Assembly: GCA_009746045.1 (NCBI GenBank)
Contig: RPFO01000796.1
Location: 62,001-126,000 of the forward strand
Reading direction: 5' to 3'
Origin: Mesostigma viride
Lineage: Eukaryota; Streptophyta; Mesostigmatophyceae; Mesostigmatales; Mesostigmataceae
DNA: 64,000 nt
The translations under genes were made by a program, and so were the position numbers. Shown in pieces: positions 36,264 through 45,118 of this stretch; positions within the stretch are counted from its first letter, which is position 1; each line of letters begins with the position of its first letter. The notes beneath the pieces were generated by a model that saw nothing but the letters and a program-made list of their open reading frames with translations, searched no databases and was not told where the DNA came from.

Positions 36264-37520
36264 GCGGACGAAATGCAGGCAGATATACGGACTTTCAAGG
36301 TAAAGAAGGGCATTTTCATGGCAGTGCCTGTGGAAAAGTTCGGACTAGACTGGGCGATAGAGCAGTATGGGGAAAAACACAGCGAGGTACGTTTGCCGGG
36401 CAAGGTAGTGACAGTGAACAGTCCGGAGATGGTGCACGGTGCTATTTCCCGGACGACAAGCTCACGTACCCATTCACCCGTGAGCAGATTTTCATATATT
36501 CGTGCAGCTCAGATGAGTACGAAGCTCTAGTGAAAGAATGCGCAGCCAGGAAGGTCCCAACGGCAGGTAGCAGTGACGATGATAGCGAGCAGGGCCAGGA
36601 TAGCGATTCTGACGCCGGCGAGGACGACGACGACAAATCCGAGGATATCGAGCTGCCCACACCGGTCAAGCGACGCGAGCCGGGGAAGCGCGCTGTCGGC
36701 AACCCGAAGAAGAACCCAGCCATCAGCCACGCCCCGAAAAGGCGCCGTCAGACCAAGGCGGCGGCCAGCGAGAGCGTTGTCTCGGACGCTTCCGATGACG
36801 GCTTTGTTTACCAGAAGGGTGCGGAGGGTCCGGTGCCGAGCGGTGAGGCTGAGCTCGATGATTCGTTTTTCCTAACGACACGCCTGCCACTGAGGAGCCA
36901 GCCGAGACTGTCTGGAAATCTGGTTTCGGCAAGCCAGGTGTGTTTCCTTTTCCCGATACTCCGGTGCTGTCGCCGATGACGGGTACCGCCTGCTATCAAA
37001 ACCTTTCCCCTGTCCAGCTCAAGTTTGGGCCCCTCGGGCTGTTCTCCCTTTTCTGGTCCCAACGTGATGTCGTGGCCAAGATTGTCAAGGAGACCAACGA
37101 CTATGCTGAGCTCAAGGGGGCGGGCAAGCCAGGTGGCGTGAGTGGCACCCCTTAACAATGCATGAGATGGGCAAATTCTGGGTGGAGCAGGTGCTGTGCC
37201 AACTGTGCTGCGCGCAAGGCAGGAAGCACAAGACCTCGGTCATGTGCGAGCACTGTGACATGGCGTTCTGCAGCAACAGCGAGCGGAACTGCTTCGGCCT
37301 CTTCCACTCCGGGCAGGTGGAGGGGCTGGACTTCAACGTGACGAAGCAGCGGGTATGGCAGCGCCTCTCCCAGCGTGGCGAATGCGCCAAGAATTTCAAG
37401 GGCGCCACTACCACGAGGGGGGCAGCAGCCACCACCCGGAAGCTCAAGGGGGTGGCGCGGCGCCGCCATCTCAGGGCGGAGCATGTCCGCCTGGGATATA
37501 GTCCTACGGAGGCTGACTAA
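36264..37520 (+). pseudogene. piggyBac transposase remnant lacking the DDE core
   Basis: Frameshifted pieces in order: MADEMQADIRTFKVKKG start (36264); FPDDKLTYPFTREQ; a long Asp/Glu/Ser acidic tract (36560-36650); basic stretch PKRRRQTK (nuclear-localisation-like); then PLGLFSLFWSQ and IVKETNDYAEL (about 37030-37110), which match the opening of the piggyBac DDE domain (TNxYA). A stop follows. At 37158-37519 comes the C-terminal Cys-rich finger: CQLCCAQGRKHKTSVMCEHC, DMAFC, CFGLFH. The roughly 350 catalytic residues expected between TNDYA and the finger are absent, so this copy cannot encode active transposase. At least two frameshifts precede the deletion. Confidence 0.82.
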
Positions 37521-37629
37521 TAATGCTAGCATTTGTTGCCTACGTGGCATGGCATTTGGCCTTTCCTGCCCGCGCTCATGCGCGCCGTGTATCACCATGG
37601 GCCGGCATGGTTTGAAGTGTGTGTTATTG

Positions 37630-37770
37630 TTTCATGGACCCACCTGTGCATGTGTTATTTGGTTTCATGTTGTTAGCCTGGGTTATTGTTTCATGGTCCC
37701 ACCTGTGCATGTGTTATTTGGTTTCATGTTGTTAGCCTGCATGGGTTATTGTTTCATGGTCATGTCTTAT
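37630..37770. repeat. ~60-bp tandem repeat, about 2.3 copies
   Basis: Units contain GGTTATTGTTTCATGG, CCCACCTGTGCATGTGTTAT and TTGGTTTCATGTTGTTAGCC, in the non-coding tail of the piggyBac-like element. Confidence 0.85.
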
Positions 37771-38042
37771 TAGCTTTCATGTTTATGCATAACTTGTGCA
37801 GTTTGAAAATCTGCTCCGTGATGGTCACAGTGCCACCTATTTCTAGTTGGCAATTTTCAGTGTTACTGCATGCATGGTCCCTTGGTCACTAATTTATCTA
37901 GGAGTGCTGGGATGTTTTGACTTTGTGTGCAAGGTCCATCATGCATGTAAAAATAAGTACCACAGTATCAGCGGGTCTGCAAGCATTTACGCTTATTGTG
38001 GCATATATTTGTGCCACATAGGCTGGAATAAACATAATCATG

Positions 38043-38530
38043 CATGTTTCATGCTTACCTATCATTTCCATGTTCAAAACTGCACTAGGATGTTTATTCT
38101 AGCCCCCCCCAAACTGGTGACTCAAAATAGTCACCAGCTATTTTTAGCATTATCTTGTGGGTCCCTGGGTGAAACAAGACATGTAAGTGTTTGGATGTAG
38201 TGCTTGGGTACAGTTGCAGTCCCCCCTGAAATACTAGGGTGAAATCCAAGGTATACGTGCTCCATCATGCATGATAAGGTTGTGAACCCCGTACTCGCGG
38301 CCCGCGCGTAGTCGTCTCCAATCATATCCGGCAGGGACCTGCAGTGGTTATGGCAGGTATTGGTGGCACACAGGTTGGAATAAGTGTTAGCATGCATGTT
38401 TGCCCATACTCCATGCTTACCTATCGTTTCCATGTTCAAAACTGCACTAGGATGCCTATTTTAGCCCCCCCAAAACTCGCGACTCAAAATAGTCACCAGT
38501 TATTTTTAGCACCAGCTGATGGGTCCCTGG
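38043..38530. repeat. Pair of ~120-bp direct repeats with hairpins
   Basis: 38043-38170 and 38405-38530 share ATGCTTACCTATC, TTCCATGTTCAAAACTGCAC and AGTCACCAG, then TTTTTAGCA. Each includes GTGACT/GCGACT-CAAAAT-AGTCAC, a stem-loop repeated near the right end at 39088-39111. Confidence 0.85.
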
Positions 38531-38721
38531 GGGAGTTACAATTTTTAGTGTTTGTATCCCATCCTAACTAAAAAATCTATCTACAAAACCAACCCCAGGG
38601 TCAACTCATTGAGGAAAGGGGTCTATCATCCATTATAAGGGTGTCACCGCGCGCACTCACCGTGTGCCTCGCCCGTGTTCCGAGCCTAGTGATTCGTCCT
38701 CGCCCCAAGAGGCTAGGTTTT

Positions 38722-38927
38722 AGTTAGGTTAATATTGTGCGGAAACCTTTTTGCCACTTGGGCTTCTCAGGTTCCGCACAATATTACCGGCGATAACCAC
38801 TCGCCGGACACTCAAGTTCACACCGGTGTGAACTTGAGTGTCCGGCGAGTGGTTATCGCCGGTAATATTGTGCGGAACCTGAGAAGCCCAAGTGGCAAAA
38901 AGGTTTCCGCACAATATTAACCTAACT
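38722..38927. repeat. Perfect 206-bp palindrome
   Basis: Two 103-bp arms with zero spacer meeting at CACACCGGTGTG (centre between 38824 and 38825); I checked every base and found no mismatch. Both ends read AGTTAGGTT/AACCTAACT. It lies in the non-coding tail of the piggyBac-like element. Confidence 0.97.
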
Positions 38928-39132
38928 CCCCCCTGAGGGGGGGGGCTATTTATAGAGCAGGGGGGGCTAGCACTGGGACCACCCACTATACCCCCAGGTG
39001 GGCCCTAATATGGTTATGCTTGGTTCCTAGTATGGTCCAGAAAAAATAATTAGGCTGAATGGGGGCACCTGTGGCATACTGTGCAACTCGTGACTCATTT
39101 TAGTCACGAGTCAAAGACGGTTGAGGGGTTAA

Positions 39133-39740
39133 TTCACCACGGGGCCGTGTGGCAACTGGTTGTGTCCTGTCCCCATATCATGATGCCGTTCATTATTGTC
39201 GTGGATCACGTCATGCGCCAGGCACGTGCATAATATGCGCGCTTCACCGCGCTCTTGACTTAGGGGTTCGAGCCTGGCTTGGACATCATTAACGAGCGCC
39301 AAGAGGGCGCGGCGACCGGTGGCCCTGTTTACCGCCTGTCCGACCTGTCAGATTCAGTATGCGGCCCATACTGATCATGCACCCTATAGCTCACTCATCG
39401 AACTCCCCAAGCACATTCAGACCTGGCTGGACTGTTTGAATGGGCTTGGAGGCACAAGCGGTGGCCGGTGGGCTTGAAGATTAGTGTCAAAACTGAGGCG
39501 ATGGTGATTGGGGCTACCAGTAAATTGCCCGCCGAAGCCACGGCTGCATGCTAGACGGGACCGGCGGAGGTCCCGTTCCGTGATCGCTTCACACTGCTGA
39601 GGAGCATGCTACCCGCGACACCGCCGACGATGTGGGCATACATCCGCATCGATGGGCCTGGCCTGGGCCTGGCAGCTAGGCTTCGCTCGATCCGTCTCCT
39701 CAACCCCTACTGGCACTCGAAGGAGGTGGAAAGGTCCCTG
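39133..39740 (+). pseudogene. LINE copy A, part 2: palm/thumb remnant
   Basis: Resumes after the piggyBac-like element: GRVATGCVLSP-like text, IIVVDHVMRQARA (39195), YRLSDLSDS where other copies have YRLSDLIYADD (catalytic box lost), and GLKISVKTEAMVIGA (39470). It ends at the CCCTG target duplication of the LTR element. Confidence 0.78.
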
Positions 39741-40437
39741 AATTAACGCCAAGCGCATTGGCGTGATCCTGATTCGGCATATCTCTGCGATTCCAGCGGC
39801 ACCGGAACGAGTTCATTCCGACAAGTATCAAGAAAGTTATGGCGTTCCGACTTCCCGGTCGCGCGCGAGCGCGAGCCGGCTGTTCTTCTAAAGTCGGACG
39901 TGAATATTTGCCGACGACATATGGGGTCGACAGTAATTCCTGGGCTGACAGGAATTAGGTGCTGTACCTACGACGGTATTGGATTAATACGTCGTACGCA
40001 GGAAATAGGAACCTTAACCTGTGGTCTGTTGGTACCGCAGGCTTAGTCCTGGACTTCTAGGTGCAGATGCAATAGTCACTGTGGACTGTGCTCTGTGGTC
40101 ACTGTGCCTGTATGGCAGACCTACTGTATAGGAGTTGGACGCTGTACAGGTAGTGAATACTGTACCGGGGGTGTTATTACTGAGCAGGCCTCCTAGGCTG
40201 CTCAGGACTAGCAAGCACAGTGCACAAGTATATAAACAATAGGCCAGTGCCAATTGGGCATCTCTTGCGAGCCCGCCTCACGTGTTGTGCCTTGACTTGG
40301 CAAGCGCGTATACAAGCCTCAAGTGTGTGAGCGCTGTAACATTATCCAATTTTAACAAAGCTCCGTTTCCAACCATATACACACATTGCTGCATTGCAAC
40401 CATATCCTTCACATTGCGTTTGCTAAGAACGTTAACT
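39741..40437 (+). repeat. 5' LTR (697 bp)
   Basis: Direct copy of 43157-43852. Contains a TATATAAA-like word (AAGTATATAAACAATAGG, about 40226) that could be a promoter TATA box. Confidence 0.95.
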
Positions 40438-40477
40438 CAAATTACAACCAGTCTCAGCGGAACGGCCAGGAGGGTCG

Positions 40478-41461
40478 TTGCCGGTTGCGGTGTGCAGCGT
40501 TGACGACGCGAGGAGCTCGTCCGGTGGTGAATGGTGCAGGATCGAAGAACAACGGCAGCAGGATTTCCGGTTTCGGCAGTCTGCTGGGGGTTCGATTTCG
40601 CCTGAATTGCGTCGTGTCGTTCGGGATCTATCTTTATTGCTTGCAGATCGTCCGCCTGTTAATCGCAGCTTCGTGCAATTCGTCGACGACCAGGTCGAAG
40701 ATTGGGAGCGAATTCTGCGTCACGTCCAAACCATCGTCATTCCGGAGCACCGGAGCATCGACGACCTCGAGCAGGAGCTTCACGGTTTGGTCGGCATCCA
40801 GACGGTGATTACAGCAGTAGCTGAGCGAGTGCGTGCGGAGTTGGCGGCAAGGCGTGGCGAGGTTGCGGAGGCAGCTGGCGCAGTGCGACACGAGTTTGTA
40901 CCGACAGCAGCGGGTGCGGGTGTACCACGTACTTTCGCAGGCGTCATCGGCGACGAGGATGTTGCAGCGGGGCCAGTTAGGCGTGAACGACGCGGAGCGG
41001 AGCATTACAGGCGGCTTGCAGATCGCGAGGTCGGGGCGACAGCGGAAGCCATCACCGGAGGACAGCGCGCGACAAGAGTCGGCAGGTTTCCGGAGCGAGT
41101 AAGAGTTCCTTTTCAGGAACTGCCCCCGCCCCTTCGCGTTCGTGTGACGCGTTGGGAGGAGTTTGCCCCTCTTGGGTACGATAGTGACCTTGAGGTGGGA
41201 GCAGGGGGTGTCGCTGGGCTAGGCGACGAGACACTTGGCGACCACGAGGTGCCAAGATACAATCCGCGGGGTGCCAACGACGGGTTGTCACCTGTCTACT
41301 ATACCAACGGTGACGATTCACTCATCGCGGGCCGACAGCGGGTCGACGACGGCGCAGCGGGGAGCAGGGTGCCAGAGCTGATTGTGGTGAGCGACAGCGA
41401 CGACGACAGCGACAAGGAGAACCAGGACGCGCCTGGGGCCAGCCGTGGTGGTCTTGCCTGA
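40478..41461 (+). CDS. Unrecognised 327-aa protein of the LTR element (gag-like position)
   Basis: An intact frame begins 40 nt after the 5' LTR. About residues 35-150 are predicted helical, rich in Glu/Arg/Leu (VEDWERILRHVQT, DDLEQELHGLVG, AERVRAELAARRGEVAEA). The C-terminus is acidic (VVSDSDDDSDKENQDAPG). No CCHC zinc knuckle, protease or other domain is visible, so I do not call it gag on sequence; position alone suggests a capsid-like role. The strongest argument that it is real is its intactness beside a decayed pol. The GC content is higher than in the pol remnant, which may indicate a different origin. Confidence 0.6.
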   Translation: MPVAVCSVDDARSSSGGEWCRIEEQRQQDFRFRQSAGGSISPELRRVVRDLSLLLADRPPVNRSFVQFVDDQVEDWERILRHVQTIVIPEHRSIDDLEQELHGLVGIQTVITAVAERVRAELAARRGEVAEAAGAVRHEFVPTAAGAGVPRTFAGVIGDEDVAAGPVRRERRGAEHYRRLADREVGATAEAITGGQRATRVGRFPERVRVPFQELPPPLRVRVTRWEEFAPLGYDSDLEVGAGGVAGLGDETLGDHEVPRYNPRGANDGLSPVYYTNGDDSLIAGRQRVDDGAAGSRVPELIVVSDSDDDSDKENQDAPGASRGGLA

Positions 41462-41799
41462 GTGGTAACACTTGGCACTTTCCTTTCTTGTTCAGTAGCT
41501 TATATTGCTTTAATTGCTGCTTGGCCACTTGGCTGGCTGTAGCAGATCTGAACAGAGGCCATCATGGATGATGGAGCTATCAACCAACAAGCCTGTAGTG
41601 TTCTGTGGAATGCAGGCTACCCTGTTCAGGAGGGACGGGGAGTGGAGTATCAGGCTAATCAGGCTGGAGGAGATTATAAACAGACCATTGTGAAGGCCTT
41701 GCCAGAGAAGATCACCCAGGCTGCAGGACCTGAGTTGAGAGGCATGTGGGCCTGGTTTGCCAGCATCTGTGGTCCGTACGTCTTTGATGGTCCATAGCA

Positions 41800-42406
41800 G
41801 AATGCCTGATGAGGTGCTTGAGGATGAGAAGCCTCGAGTCATAGCCCGGTTGGTGGAGAGTACCCCTGATCTGATTTTGTCTGGGATTGACTTTGCCCAG
41901 CCTATCACCTTGGAGATCTTTGTTGACAGTTCCATGGATGCTCGCCAGGTTATACCAAGGTCAGGGGGAGATCTGCTGCTCTGTTTGCTTTTTATCAGAG
42001 CAGGGCAAGTTTGTTCAGCTGGTACAGCAGACTGCAGAAGAGGGTCTGTATCAGTTCAGATGTGGCAGAATGCAGGGCCATATGCGAGGGGATCCAGTCC
42101 AGCCTGTACATAAAGGAGTTAATGCTGGAGCTGGCTTCAGTTACCCCTTGGACCTTGCAGATGGAGACGTTGTTGCTAACAGACAGCATGGGTATGGTCC
42201 AGTTTGTTCACAAGCAGCTGGCCAGAAGCCGGGACCTGGATTATTTGTTGCTGAAGGAGTTGGCCAGTTTGGTTGACTTGAAGCATATCCCTGGCGAGGA
42301 GAACCCTGCTGATGCATTGACAAAGCTGCCACACAAGGCCCCAGCCCAGTACAATGTACTGAGGAAGCTCATGAATGCTGACTGTCAAGTCGGTCTATCT
42401 GTCTAA
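41800..42406 (+). pseudogene. Copia-type RNase H / pol C-terminus remnant
   Basis: ITLEIFVDSSMDARQ, a frameshift near 41950, then FSWYSRLQKRVCISSDVAEC, RAICEGIQSSLYIKELMLEL, TDSMGMVQFVHKQLARSRD, DLKHIPGEENPADALTKLP. This is the Ty1/copia order SDxDWA, SWxSKKQ, SSTEAEY, ADxLTK. The stop at 42404-42406 ends pol. Everything upstream of RNase H is gone. Confidence 0.85.
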
Positions 42407-43156
42407 AAGCTGAGAGCTGGGTGCTTAAGTCTCTGGATATCAGGCTGGGAGCTTGATTGTACATAATCCTGAGCACACCTTGAGGGGTGAGACATGTCTC
42501 TGGTGTGGGAATGTCTGACATTGTCTCTGATGGAGAGATGTCTATCTGGGGTTTTCATCTCAGTCTGAGGTTTCCCCAGATATGTGGTTTGTGGGCGGGG
42601 TTCGATTCCCTGGTGCCGTCTTAAGGCGGAGTTTCACGGACTGGCTGACCCATCCACCATGCTGGTGAGGTGGCGACAGGTCCCCTGATTTTCCACGGTT
42701 GGAACGAGTATGGGAGCTTGTGTTTTGCATGTGCTTCGCGTAGATGTTGTGTCTGGTTCGATAAGGGGCAGCAGACCGGCGCCGACTCCCGTCTGGGGGT
42801 CAGCAATGTTTTCTGATGAGCTGTTGTGGGTGATCTGTGGGGTTTCGCCTAAGGTCCTGAAGGTTGTACATACTTCTCAAGTTCTTAGCTGAACAACACC
42901 TATGGGCTGCCACAGTTGGCCAACCTCTTGTACATGGGTAACACAACGAGCCTCCCGTGAAGGGATAGGGACTCATTGTAATTTGTTTGTGCTCCTGAGC
43001 CAGTATGGGTGCTATGTACATATAATAAGGAATCCAAGCTGACTGTCATGCCCAGCGGGTTGTGACTTGTAGTCGGGGAGGATGTCCAGTACCCATTGTG
43101 TGTGTTTGTATGTAGACTTGTGTGAGCTGCTACAGCTCAAGAAAAGAAAGGATTGG

Positions 43157-43852
43157 AATTAACGCCAAGCGCAATGGCGTGATCCTGATTCGGCATATCT
43201 CTGCGATTCCAGCGGCACCGGAACGAGTTCATTCCGACAAGTATCAAGAAAGTTATGGCGTTCCGACTTCCCGGTCGCGCGCGAGCGCGAGCCGGCTGTT
43301 CTTCTAAGTCGGACGTGAATATTTGCCGACGACATATGGGGTCGACAGTAATTCCTGGGCTGACAGGAATTAGGTGCTGTACCTACGACGGTATTGGATT
43401 AATACGTCGTACGCAGGAAATAGGAACCTTAACCTGTGGTCTGTTGGTACCGCAGGCTTAGTCCTGGACTTCTAGGTGCAGATGCAATAGTCACTGTGGA
43501 CTGTGCTCTGTGGTCACTGTGCCTGTATGGCAGACCTACTGTATAGGAGTTGGACGCTGTACAGGTAGTGAATACTGTACCGGGGGTGTTATTACTGAGC
43601 AGGCCTCCTAGGCTGCTCAGGACTAGCAAGCACAGTGCACAAGTATATAAACAATAGGCCAGTGCCAATTGGGCATCTCTTGCGAGCCCGCCTCACGTGT
43701 TGTGCCTTGACTTGGCAAGCGCGTATACAAGCCTCAAGTGTGTGAGCGCTGTAACATTATCCAATTTTAACAAAGCTCCGTTTCCAACCATATACACACA
43801 TTGCTGCATTGCAACCATATCCTTCACATTGCGTTTGCTAAGAACGTTAACT
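43157..43852 (+). repeat. 3' LTR (696 bp)
   Basis: See the 5' LTR; followed directly by the CCCTG target duplication and LINE A sequence. Confidence 0.95.
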
Positions 43853-44245
43853 CCCTGGGCTCGAGCACCGCAAGTAAGTGCTCTTCAAGGTCCTCGGGTC
43901 CTCACGGTCAGCTCACCTAGCTACGGCGCCGAGGCATGGATGCTCACGGACACGCTGCATGGCCACCCGGCTGCATGGACGGCACGGTTACCAGGATGCT
44001 TCGACATGCAGGTCCTGAACGTATGTAGGTCGGGTTTTCCACACACAGGTCTTTAGAGTCTTTGTATCAGGGTATGCCTCGCATTTCGGACGAGCTTATA
44101 TAGGCAGCGTAGGATAGAATTCGTAGGACATCTTGCTCGCACCAGTCAGGTAGACACCGACCTCGATCGGCCGGTCTGGCCGGCCCCCAGCGGCTTGGCC
44201 AATTAACCAGGGCGGCATATCCTGACCTGGCCCGGGCCCAAAGAC
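43853..44245 (+). pseudogene. LINE copy A, part 3: RT C-terminal remnant
   Basis: Continues after the LTR element: YGAEAWMLTDTL (43921), DGTVTRMLRH-like text (43978), then sequence parallel to RRLLFAGHLARTDQVNTD of copy C. Frameshifted throughout. Confidence 0.72.
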
Positions 44246-44619
44246 ATTCTAGGTACGTAGAAAGATGGGTACACCTGCTATGAACTACACACAGCAACTT
44301 TGCCGGCCGACCTTGTGGTCCCAGCTTAGTTTGAACACAGCATTTCCTCCCTCTCTCTTGCTTGGACTGCTATGCAGAACAAGAAGAGTTGGCAGACGAA
44401 TGTCCACTGCGCAGCCCCGGTGGGCAAGCCCCCCCCCCCCGCCAAGAGGAAGAGGCGCTTTGCTGAGTAGAGTAGCAATAGGATTTTCTCGAGTAGCTTA
44501 GAATTAGCTTAGAGTTAGCTTATAATAAGAGCTATAGTTCGGTTTCGCGGCTCCGCCCACCCCCATCCATCTGAGCAAGGAATATGCGCTATACATGATC
44601 AGATCCCAACGAAGTCATG

Positions 44620-44680
44620 CATGTTATTATAGTTTATGTCAAGGCCTTTGACTCAGTATTCTGGCCTGCCCTTTCAAGTA
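44620..44680 (+). pseudogene. Short LINE RT fragment
   Basis: IIVYVKAFDSVFWPAL matches the FVDYxKAFDxVxW block of the neighbouring LINEs. Followed by (TTAA)n-like sequence. Confidence 0.65.
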
Positions 44681-44796
44681 TTAATTAATTAATAATTTTG
44701 CATCAGACTGCCTCACGTGGGTGCCAATCAATGCCTTCAATGAAGAATACTTGCTCTCTACCGGGTTCCCGGCCAAGCCGTTGGTTAAATAAATAA

Positions 44797-44910
44797 ATAA
44801 ATTAAACTCGTGCTCCCGTTGGGGAGTCACGGAGCACCGAAGTGCTTTTAATCCCGGTATGTGCACAAAACCAACTGTATGTGCATACTGTAATCCCTGT
44901 ATGTGCACAA
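44797..44910 (+). repeat. Inverted partner of 33361-33446
   Basis: CACGGAGCACCGAAGTGCTT and GTATGTGCACA in plus orientation, plus an extra internal duplication of GTATGTGCA. See 33361-33446. Confidence 0.7.
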
Positions 44911-44940
44911 TTATTAATTAATTAATTAATTGTGGACCAG

Positions 44941-45115
44941 CTGCATCCCTCAGCTTGGTTCAGGCATCTGCTGGGTTTTCTTCATCTTCCACATGATGCC
45001 AGCTGGAAAAGTAGGTGGCCTCCTGTTTGAGGATCACCCAATCCAGGTCAGTGTGGACAGCAGCAGAAACAGATTTCTTGGTTAGAAAACTGCCCCTGTT
45101 GCTGACCAACTGCCC
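44941..45115 (-). pseudogene. Second copia RNase H remnant
   Basis: Minus-strand translation gives LDWVILKQEATYFSSWHHV, EDEENPADA, a stop, then TKLRDAAGPQ, paralleling IPGEENPADALTK of the LTR element above but clearly diverged from it. No LTRs seen. Confidence 0.6.
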
Positions 45116-45118
45116 TAA

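Larger units (their letters stand above)
35943..39128 (+). mobile_element. piggyBac-like DNA transposon, internally deleted, at TTAA
   Basis: Flanked by TTAA on both sides (35939-35942, 39129-39132) and interrupting LINE A; removing the element plus one TTAA rejoins the LINE sequence. Terminal inverted repeat of 13 bp: CCCCTAAACCGTC at the left and CCCCTCAACCGTC (complement) at the right, one mismatch. TTAA duplication and CCC-starting ends are the signature of piggyBac. It carries a broken transposase gene (36264-37520), a 206-bp palindrome and three GTGACT...AGTCAC hairpins. 3186 bp. Confidence 0.88.
39741..43852 (+). mobile_element. Copia-type LTR retrotransposon, deletion derivative, 4.1 kb
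   Basis: LTRs 39741-40437 and 43157-43852 differ by one substitution (CATT/CAAT) and one A indel; 5-bp target duplication CCCTG at 39736-39740 and 43853-43857. The element splits LINE A. The internal 2.7 kb has one intact frame (40478-41461) and a copia RNase H remnant (about 41800-42406); integrase and reverse transcriptase are missing. A purine tract AAGAAAAGAAAGGATTGG (43139-43156) precedes the right LTR. The LTRs begin AATTAACG and end CGTTAACT rather than TG...CA. Near-identical LTRs indicate recent insertion, necessarily mobilised in trans. Confidence 0.9.

Noticed and set aside
38765-38800. CRESS/geminivirus-type origin nonanucleotide (CAATATTAC) within the palindrome
   Set aside because: It matches the degenerate consensus but is not in the loop of a short stem, and no Rep-like gene is present; chance in an AT-containing palindrome is likelier.
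40014-40253. 79-codon minus frame repeated identically at 43429-43668
   Set aside because: Its duplication is explained by the two LTRs; it has no domain and runs antisense to the element.
42599-42609. tRNA gene suggested by a B-box-like GGTTCGATTCC
   Set aside because: No acceptor stem, D-arm or anticodon arm could be folded around it; it lies in the LTR element interior.
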